From the NCBI GenBank assembly GCA_022497145.1, contig MU385857.1, forward strand, positions 806,001 to 870,000: 64,000 nt of DNA, in the 5' to 3' direction. Each line of letters opens with the position of its first letter. Positions within the stretch are counted from its first letter, which is position 1. This document shows positions 55,618 to 64,000 of this stretch, piece by piece. A program made the position numbers and the translations under genes. The DNA is from Rostrohypoxylon terebratum. Taxonomy: Eukaryota; Ascomycota; Sordariomycetes; Xylariales; Hypoxylaceae. Below the pieces are notes generated by a model. That model was not told where the DNA came from. It saw only the letters and a list, made by a program, of their open reading frames with translations, and made no database searches.

Positions 55618-58600
55618 ATGATGGACCCCGACTACGATGGCGGTCTGCCTGGTGACCGAACTCATGGGCATCCACCGCCGATGCCCAACGATCACGGCTA
55701 TCAGCTTGACCACGATCGACCGAATTTAACACCGAGCCCATCGTTTCCAAATGGAGCCTTTCCCCCTCCCACTTTACCTCCAGCTTCCCCAGCTCTCAGT
55801 GCTCGTAGCGACCCTAGGCCGAGTGGCGAACGAGACCGTTCACGAGGGCAAGGCGGGAGAACAGCAAGTGGTCACCTTCGCGTGTGCGCTAAGTGTGGCG
55901 AGTCTTTGACTGGCCAATTTGTACGGGCGTTGGACGGGACGTACCATCTTGACTGTTTCAAATGCCGTGTAAGTCCTTCTACTATGTCGATGACATGATA
56001 TATCCCCCACCTAACCATATATAGGACTGCGGCCAAATTGTGGCATCCAAGTTCTTCCCCGCCGACGATGAAGAAACCGGAGGGCAATATCCGTTGTGCG
56101 AGACGGATTACTTTCGACGACTCGGCTTGTTATGTTATCAGTGTGGTGGTGCTTTACGTGGATCCTATATCACGGCCCTCGACCGCAAATATCACGTCGA
56201 CCATTTCACCTGTTCGCTATGTTCCACCGTGTTCGGAGCCCAAGATAGTTACTATGAACACGATGGAAATGTGTACTGTCATTACCACTATTCGACACAA
56301 TTTGCCCAACGCTGCAATGGCTGCCAAACTGCGATTCTCAAACAGTTCGTCGAGATATTCCGTAACGGGCAAAATCAACACTGGCATCCCGAGTGCTACA
56401 TGATACACAAATTTTGGAATGTGCGTCTCACGCCACCCCAGGAGACAACAGAAACCCGTCCAGAGCCCGTTGACGCGGAGAGCCGCGATCTAGTTCGGCA
56501 AGAAGAGGAAGACATGGAGAATAAGGTTTACCGAATTTGGAGTGTTTTATCGACTTTTGAAGAATCCTCAGCAGCGTGCATCTCAGATATGCTTCTTCAC
56601 GTAAGCAATGGCGTGTACATGGACGGGGTTTTTGTCGCGAAAAAGTTCATCATACATGTGGATATCCTATTTCGGTCCGCTGATAGACTTGACGCCACAA
56701 TGAAGAGATTCGAGATGAACGGTAGGAGATGATGCCCACACTACTCTGTTGATTTACTGACCGTCGTTATAGAATTATCTTATGCAAGAGAAGCCAAGCT
56801 TCTCTGCAAGAAAATCGTGGCCTTCTTTTCGCTTTTGTCTAAAATGCAAGACACCGGCTCACGGAAGTTGGGTGTGACCCAGGAGCTACTATCTCTCGTG
56901 ACTGGCCTCGCGCATTACCTGAAACTCCTCATCAGAATTTGCCTCCAAGGGACTCTCAAAGTTGAGAAAGAACATCGTTCTACTGAAGCACTTTACCAAT
57001 TTCTCGATGACCTCAGTGTTCTCGAGTCCATAAAGACCGATAACGAATCCTTACAGATTTCTCTAGGTATGTCCCGGTTGTCAGCCAACGACTCGGATCA
57101 TTGTACCTTGTGTCGAAAACCCATAGAAGATGAATGCGCTATAAGTGGCGATAAGAGGTGGCATCTGTTTTGTGTATCGTGTGTGCGGTGCAACAAGGCG
57201 TTGGGTAAGAGCTTGGAGCAAGCTCGCCTATATCGAGACCATAATATTTACTGCGCCAGCTGTGAGACTCCGAGCGACGGGAGAGGCCAGCCGCTAGAGC
57301 GAATAACGAAGCTTCAGCAGTATATATTCCTACTGAAAGTTGCTTTAGCAAGGTTGTTAGAAATACTTCGGACTAGCGGTGCCTTAACTTCGGACGACGC
57401 AAACCTTAGTGGATACGACTCTGCTGATGGCCGTCGCATAGCGGATGGCGGTACTACAGCTACCGGCTCGGCCCCTCGCTCTAGGTCTGCTGGTGGTGAG
57501 AGAGAACGTCACCAGCGAGAGTCGTCTTATGAGAATACTCTCAATGATGTACGCAGGCTTAGAAGCACACGCCTCGACAAACATTTATCATCCAGTCTTA
57601 GGAAGGCTCGGACATCGAGAATCATGGATGGGCCCGAGGGACGTAGCGTTCGACCTGGTTCTTCTGGTGGCGATACTAATTCACAGAACAAGGTGATGCA
57701 GATTGAGGAAGATCGTGAGATGGGTGGAGGTGGTACGACAGAGCAATACTTTGGACACCAAGATGCATTAACTTTGGATGATATCCCTCGAATCGTTGCC
57801 GCCGAGCAAGCTAGGGAGCAGCAACCTAGTGCGTATAGGGCCTCGCGCCAAGAGCTGTTCCGATCTGCAACCGGCGATGCCGCCTACGGCGGAAGTACCG
57901 AGAGAAGCCTCTCTACTGGTCGCGATATGGACCAGAACATGCAAGAAGACCCGATACCTCAAAGACATGGAACCAAGTTTTTCTCCGAGCTCTCGGGTCT
58001 GGAATACTTCATCGTTCGTCACGTTGCGGTTCTTACCATGCAACCTATGCTGGAACCAGAATTCACCCTTGAGGAGTTGCTTGGCCTTATCGAAGCGCGA
58101 AAGGCGACATTCTGGAATAAATTCGGCAAAGCTTTTGGCAAGAACGAAACTCGCAAAGTTAACAAGAAGAAGGGAATTTTTGGTGTTCCACTAGAGGTTA
58201 TCGTTGAGCGTGACGGTGCCGACTCTACTGATGGCGTGGGGCCAGGAGCTCTTCGCATCCCGGCCATTATCGAAGATACGATCACTGCGCTAAAGAATAA
58301 GGATCTTTCCGTCGAGGGTGTCTTCCGTAAAAATGGAAATATCAAAAAGCTCACCGAACAGGTTGCTGCCGTCGACCGAGATGGTTGCGACGCTATCCGA
58401 TGGAACGACGAGACTCCGCACCAACTTGCTGCACTCCTTAAACGGTATCTCCGTGAACTACCAGACCCTCTCATGACGCAGAAGCTATACAAAGTCTGGA
58501 TAGCAGCAACTAAGATCAAAGACACCGACAAAAGGCGACATTGCCTACATCTGACATGCTGCTTACTTCCGCAGATACACCGAGATACGTTGGAGGTACT

Positions 58601-59274
58601 GTTCAGTTTCTTGAAATGGGTGGCTACTTTCCACCAAATTGACGAGGATACTGGATCAAGAATGGACGTACATAATCTTGCTCGTGTCATTGCTCCAAAT
58701 ATTTTATACACCAACGAAAAGAGCCCAAGTTTCTCAGACGAACCTATGACTGCGGTCGCCTGCGTGGAGGAGTTAATACAATTCAATGAGGAAATGTGCA
58801 TGGTATGTGGGAAAATTCCTTTCGCAAAATCTATATTACGCTAACTCACGCTGATAGGTTCCCGTCGAGCTTATGGACATTCTGAGCGACTCGACGTTGT
58901 TTATGAATAATGGCGAGATTACTACTAAAGAGATCCTGAAGAAAATCGAATCCCGAGCTGTGACTGGCCTCCCAAGACAATACGACAGCACCGAGTTTGT
59001 TAAACAGCATGACAGCAAGAGGCCCCTAGCTACTAGAGTTGCTACCGACCCAGCAGCATGGCAACAGGAGAGCAGCGTGCGCCCTGTACAAGAACCAACA
59101 ATTCCGTTCACGACACCGCAAGGCACGCCTCCGTCAAACCCAACTTGGCGAAAGCCCGATAACGGCCCTGCACCTTACCCAGAGCAGCCCGAAAATGGTC
59201 AACGTCGAGAATGGCGTAATTCCGGTTGGGGTAGGCCCCCAAATAATAATTCCGTCACGACCGGCACAGGATGA
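55618..59274 (+). CDS. lrg1: LIM-domain Rho GTPase-activating protein Lrg1
   Basis: Exons 55618-55968, 56025-56721, 56773-58802 and 58858-59274 encode 1164 residues. Lrg1-type proteins switch off Rho1 and control wall synthesis and polar hyphal growth. After a Pro-rich N terminus come two adjacent LIM domains (from CAKCGESLTGQFVRALDGTY near residue 91, then CYQCGGALRGSYITALDRKY), a helical middle part, a third LIM (CTLCRKPIEDECAISGDKRW near residue 460), a low-complexity stretch, and the RhoGAP domain at about residues 815-1025. The catalytic Arg is in EGVFRKNGNIKKL, followed by LKRYLRELPDPLMTQKLYK. The C-terminal exon is Pro/Asn/Gly-rich. Introns of 56, 51 and 55 nt. The ORF's earlier start is TTG, so ATG 55618 (or 55621) is used. 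Confidence 0.93.
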
Positions 59275-60479
59275 TTTTTCGGAACCTATCTGGTATATAT
59301 CTCTCCACGTTAGCACGCTTCTTCGACTTCGATTTCGACTCCTATGAAGTAGGAGGGATAACCCCATCAATATTCGCAGGCCTTGATTTTCTCTAGGGCA
59401 TAGCATAAGTCGGTTGCAGCGAGACCAAAAAGCATTTCGGCCGGCGTTGCGCATCTCTCGATTTCCCCAAAATGGACCTTACGACTTTTGATTCGCGTTT
59501 TGATATCTTCGGGGTGAAGTCACCTAGGCGAGGCGGTCTTCCGGTGTGTGCCTATATTCTGTTCTAGAAGCATATTTGTGTGTTGGGAAAGGGTGTGCCA
59601 TTGTCGAGCGGATTGGCAGCGCAGCTTGGAGTAGTAGGAGAGATATACCTTTGCCTTCTTTCTGGCTTGGCCGATCAGGTCAAATTTATTCAAAGGGTCC
59701 CGACTTGAGTTGAAAAGTTCGGATCATTAAATTATTGCGTTGGAGCTGGGGATGAGGATCCAGTGCAGAAGAAGTAGGGACAAAGGGGCCGAGACAGAGA
59801 CATGGAGATATGGTGCCTAGATGCGTCCGATTCAGATAGGCTATGCCCCTCGGCTTTTCATTTGTGAGGAAGTGCTCGCTACGTGTTTGAAGAGCGGTTA
59901 GCCAACACGCAGATAGCTACATACGCAAGTAGGTTCGCCATGAAGGGCAAGCTAGATACATCAGATCGTGACTACAATGGAGACAACAGAGAAGCATTTC
60001 AGGCCGGCCTCGTTCAATTAACATATCTATATGCAATTATGTGATATCGGCTGGACCCTGGCGTTTATACAAATTATTGCGTGGAGGGTATGACAAGTCC
60101 AACGTTGTGCGGCGTCATTTTGCTGTCCCGGATACAGATTTTACAGAGTTAATAGATATAATTACAGATATTTCATCGCTTCATACATAATTATGTAGGT
60201 ATATTGAGATGAAGTGTACAAATGATATAATCCCCTAAAAATGTGCACCAGAAATTTCAAGTCGCCAACCCCCAGTGGCAGAACAGTAATATATGAGCAG
60301 TTTGTACAAGCCCGAATTTTTCATTATTTCAATTAATCCAGTTACATTACTTGCCGTAGACCCAAAACCCAGCAATTTAGATACTAATTCCTTCGCTCCA
60401 TTTAAGTTTGATGTTACATTTATCGTGAACTTTTGCGTCTTTTACTTATACACATTTCAGAATAAATCGCAAACCCTCC
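59275..60479. other. Intergenic between convergent lrg1 and erg26
   Basis: 1.2 kb of 3' flank, AT-rich towards the right. A 79-codon ORF at 60293-60532 has no support. Nothing else is recognised. Confidence 0.55.
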
Positions 60480-61654
60480 TTATGGCTTTTTGTTCTGTTG
60501 TTGGGATAAAGTCCACCTCACAGTCTTCTTGACACCGTCACTCAGACTTACCAGGGGACGGTAACCGAGACGGCGCTTCGCCTTCGTAATATCGTAGTAT
60601 CTCGTCATAGAGGCAAAAACGATTCGCTGGCGGTTGAAGGTTGGTGTCTTCCTGATTATCCCGAAGAAGACTTCGCTCAGAAATCCTAGCAGAAGACCTA
60701 CGTCTCGGCTCATAACCCACACATGACCAGTCCCCTTTTGCGATCCAGCTTCTCGCCATATGGCACGCATCAGATCCCAAAAGTAGACCGGGCTATCGTT
60801 CGTGATAATGAATGCTTCCCCGTCCACTTTCTCGTAATCGAGCGGTTCCGTGGTCGACGCGTGAGTTACTAGTAGAGCGCGGGCGGTTAGAAGATGAGCG
60901 TGGGCAACGTTCTCGACGTATGTGAAATCGAAAAGGTTCTCGTTTAAGCCGACTTGTATCTTATCCTTCCCCTCGCGGAGAATATTGACGGCGTGATAAA
61001 CTAATTGCATGTCGCCCTCGCCGAAGATGCCGGACGGTCGGATAGCTGCAGTCAGGAATTCGGAGCCATCGGCGCGGTTTGCTTCTAGGACAAGTTGCTC
61101 GGCGTGTGCCTAAATCATGAGATTAGTAAATCGCGTGCGATATAACGATATCATTTGGCGGAAAGCACCTTTGTCTCGGAATAATATTCGGTTTGCAGTT
61201 TACCCCTGATCACCGGATAAGCTTCGTTCGCATTTATCAAGTCGTCCTTGTTGTTGCTCATAACACTAGCAGAGCTCGTGTATACCAACGCCTTCACGCC
61301 GCTCTTCTGACACGCGGAGATCACGGCGCGAGTTCCATCCACGTTGACCTTCTTGAACACATCGTTGGCGACGGCGCCAAGACCCTGGGCAGGCGGCGAG
61401 GCCGTATGAATAACAACATCGGGCTTCAGCTTCCCAAAGACTTTGAGTAGTCCGTCGGCATCGGTGATATCGGCTTCGACGTACTCAACACCGTCAGAGT
61501 CGGGTCTCCGATTGCGCTGGCACTTGAGGTCGACGACGGAAACAGTACTAGTCCAGTCGCGCAGGAGCAGATTCACGACGTGGTGGCCGAGAAAACCACA
61601 TCCGCCGATGACGAGGACTCTGCCGAGCAGGGGTTGCGCTACAGTGTCGGGCAT
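60480..61654 (-). CDS. erg26: Sterol-4-alpha-carboxylate 3-dehydrogenase Erg26
   Basis: Two exons on the minus strand, 61169-61654 and 60480-61109, give 371 residues. Erg26 is the NAD(P)-dependent decarboxylating enzyme of the C4-demethylation complex in ergosterol synthesis, on the ER. The Rossmann motif VLVIGGCGFLGHHVV is near residue 13, followed by VVDL, the active-site region LVYTSSASVM and YYSETK (YxxxK), then across the intron AHAEQLVLEANRADGSEFLT and AAIRPSGIFGEGD, FDFTYVENVAHAHLL and the family end RRLGYRPLVSLSDGVKKT. A hydrophobic stretch DVGLLLGFLSEVFFGII may contact the membrane. The 59-nt intron is GTGCTT...TTTAG. Distinguishing Erg26 from other 3-beta-HSD-like proteins rests on overall resemblance, so a paralogue remains possible. 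Confidence 0.88.
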
Positions 61655-62850
61655 AGTGTTGTATTTGGCGATGTATTTAGCGATTTGTGTTTGCACATGT
61701 GCTTTCGAAGTCTGGGTGCCGGTTGAACCGTAATGCAACGTGGAAGAGGCTCCTAGCTGGGGAGATCCGAGATACACGTTAAGCAAGTTGTAATTTAGGA
61801 CCCTTCACCGCCCTGGCAATTAAGCTACCTGGTATGGGGAGCTCGAGCGATGACCTGACCCATTTCTCGGCACCCTAGAAGCCCGAATTGGTGAAGATCC
61901 TAGGAGGGAAAAAAAAAGGAAAAGGAAAATAGGGTGTCAGGGTGTGGGGCGTTCCTGGTTTCCTTCCCCCCAGGATGGAGGCAAGGGGCTACGATAGGTC
62001 ATCCCAGCATTATCAGAGTTAATACAGTGCTAATGCCCCATCCGGTTAGGGGCCTTAGGCAGGTAGCGACTTGTTTACATAGTAACTTTAACAGGGTGCT
62101 GTTAGTGTACTGTGTAGGTAGGGATTTAGAGGCATGTATGGCATGGCATGTATCATACCTTCCAAGTAGATAACATTCTTACATCACTTCAAGTGATTGA
62201 TCATTAAACACTAGGAAGGTACTTCAGGTTGGTAATACTAATAGTAGGTACCTACATGTAACAGATTGGGCTTGGAAATCTGAGATGGATGGAGAATTAG
62301 GTAAGTGAATCAAGTGAATCAAATCAAATGGCAACCACAAAGATCAAGGCACATACATAATCTGACGTAATAGAGTGTATCTGTACCCTGGCAGCCCTGG
62401 ATCCTTCTTTATAATAACCAATACCTACGGGAGTTTAGATGATTGTACTCTGTAGGACCTAGGTAGTACTTCGTATGTAAAGAACGAATTGTGAAAAAGG
62501 TACATCCTCCATCAGCCCCGCGACCCTCTACGCTCTAGCAGACCCCGCCTTCCTTCGCTGCCTTGGGGACCCTCCCCACTTTCCCGCATGCACCTCAGCG
62601 CTGCTGCAAGTGCTACCATATGTATTTCCTACTAGGTAGTCAACCTTTTTACCTTCACACTATTACCAACCTTGAAGTAAATGCTTCTTTGAAGATTGTA
62701 ACCCAAAAATCTACCAGACGCGCCGAAATCTTCTACACCAAAATCTTACTCAACGACACACAAACTCTCTAGAACCATCACACCAACCATCTATCCTACT
62801 AATCCGACAATCTAACACTAAGCGCCGACCTATGATAGCTGGTAGAAGCT
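61655..62850. promoter_or_regulatory. Divergent intergenic, erg26 and UBE2Z-like gene
   Basis: 1.2 kb between divergent start codons. TAGGTACCTAC-type motifs lie at 62218-62256 and 62450-62475. A CT/CA-rich leader precedes the ATG at 62851. No gene is recognised. Confidence 0.5.
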
Positions 62851-64000
62851 ATGGCGGACCAGTCTATTATCCGCATCACCAAGGTACGCTGCAGGCGTCG
62901 TTTAGCTCTTGGAGGGGCAGCGAGGCTGACGAGTTATTCGCACCTCACAGGAAATCGGTGAACTCCAGAAGAGTTCCGACCTTTGTACGATATATCATCC
63001 CCCAATATACTCATTATAGTTTGCCGCTAATACCCTCTGACCCTTTCTATAGCCCTCGCCGTTGCTTTTCGCGACCGGGACGTTCGTAACGTGAAGGCCC
63101 TGATCATCGGTCCCCACGAGACCCCGTACGAGTTCGGTTTCTTCGAGGTTAGTTGGCTCTGCGAAACACCAAGACGTCTACAGTTATATACGCTAACACA
63201 ACTAAGTTTGTCGTAAAATTCAACAGAGGTTAGTTATTAATATCGACTCCACCGACTGATTACGGATATCTAATTAGATGCAAACTCATTAAGAATACCC
63301 ACGAAAGTCACCAGCCGTCACTGGAACAACCACCAACAGCGGACGTTGTCGATTCAATCCCAACATCTATGCCTCCGGCAAAGTTTGCCTGTAAGAAAGC
63401 CAGGTTCTGTCTAAAATCATGCCGTACTCTTTGCTAACCCGGCCTCTAGTTCAATTCTTGGGTATATTAATTGACCCAACATCTATTCGTCGTTGTTTAA
63501 CCTAACGTGATTCTAGAACTTGGCGTGGGGAACGAGGGGAAGAATGGTCCCCCGCCCAAGGCCTGGAGTCTATTCTGGTCTCGATACAAAGCCTGATGTC
63601 GGCAAACCCTTACGAGAACGAGCCCGGTTTCGAGGATGCAAACGAGTCGCATGATAAGAAGAATCAGAAGGAATACATTGCCAAGGTAATTCATCTTATG
63701 AAGCATTTTTATATAACATATTCTGACAGAAATACTCTCTAGATCCGCCACGAAACATTACGCATTTCCATCATACAGCGATTGGAGGACTATTTGGGAA
63801 TCGCCGGAAGCAGTATTGCGGCACCCATACCACCCGAGGGAGAAGAGTACGACCTTGACATAGAAGACGACATCGAAATAGACGACGCGAGCATCCCTTG
63901 GGAGCCGTTTAAGGACCTTTGCAAGCATCGATTCCTCTGGTATTACGACTCATACTTAGAGTCTATCAAGAAGGCGAAGGAAGAAGTCAAGGACGGCCAA
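62851..64000 (+). CDS. Ubiquitin-conjugating enzyme E2, UBE2Z/USE1-like (3' end outside window)
   Basis: Eight exons are visible: 62851-62883, 62951-62984, 63053-63147, 63207-63228, 63294-63390, 63450-63461, 63517-63685 and 63743-64000, giving 240 residues before the window ends. The protein reads MADQSIIRITKEIGELQKSS, then VRNVKALIIGPHETPYEFGF, FEFVVKFNREYPRKSPAV, NPNIYASGKVCLSILGTWRG with the catalytic Cys near residue 93, and SIQSLMSANPYENEPGFED. The GKVCLSILGTW...NPYxNEPGFE pattern is that of UBE2Z, a large E2 that in animals is charged by UBA6; NPN replaces the HPN of ordinary E2s. An acidic insert (EEYDLDIEDDIEIDD) follows the core. The seven introns include a 12-nt exon. Function in fungi is not established here. 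Confidence 0.88.

Noticed and set aside
1..64000. CRISPR arrays, bacterial operons, phage genes, biosynthetic clusters
   Set aside because: None found. The repeats are too short or irregular for CRISPR, the genes are intron-bearing eukaryotic genes, and no synthase-type gene cluster is present.

Overview
This window is nuclear DNA of a filamentous ascomycete (Pezizomycotina, most likely a Sordariomycete or close relative). Protein-coding genes lie on both strands and most are interrupted by short introns of about 48-105 nt with GTRAGT-like donors, CTAAC/CTAAT branch sites and YAG acceptors. The proteins match fungal families, and intergenic DNA carries many copies of a TAGGTA/CCTAGG motif. 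The species assignment is inference. I see no operons, rRNA, tRNA, CRISPR or bacterial features.

Layout, left to right. The 3' end of a CLIP-170-type microtubule plus-end protein; GH38 alpha-mannosidase Ams1; mitochondrial MutS homologue Msh1; ribosomal stalk protein P0; a mitochondrial PPR protein of the Cya5 type; ORC3; a small conserved fungal protein; proteasome ubiquitin receptor Rpn13 head-to-head with ribosomal protein L6; dipeptidyl peptidase III. Then comes a gene-poor block of about 5.7 kb (26.1-31.7 kb) with a MITE-like element (about 54-bp inverted termini, TA target duplication) and a second short inverted-repeat family. After it: gluconokinase; branched-chain dehydrogenase E2 head-to-head with ATP10; SNARE Gos1 head-to-head with ribosomal L35; a Zap1/ZafA-type zinc-finger factor; a small protein with an N-myristoylation motif; splicing helicase Prp5; a mitochondrial HMG-box protein; a conserved fungal protein of unknown function; the LIM-RhoGAP Lrg1; sterol dehydrogenase Erg26; and, running off the right end, a UBE2Z-like ubiquitin-conjugating enzyme.

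Most genes are single-copy housekeeping genes. Six products have likely mitochondrial roles (Msh1, PPR protein, BCKDH-E2, Atp10, HMG protein, and perhaps a long form of DPP3). I found no clear biosynthetic cluster, defence island or new multi-gene system. The best leads are the MITE-like element, the very small exons in several genes, two stop-free introns of length 3n in prp5, and the poorly characterised small fungal proteins. All gene models were joined by eye from splice-site consensus and family similarity, so exon edges are predictions.
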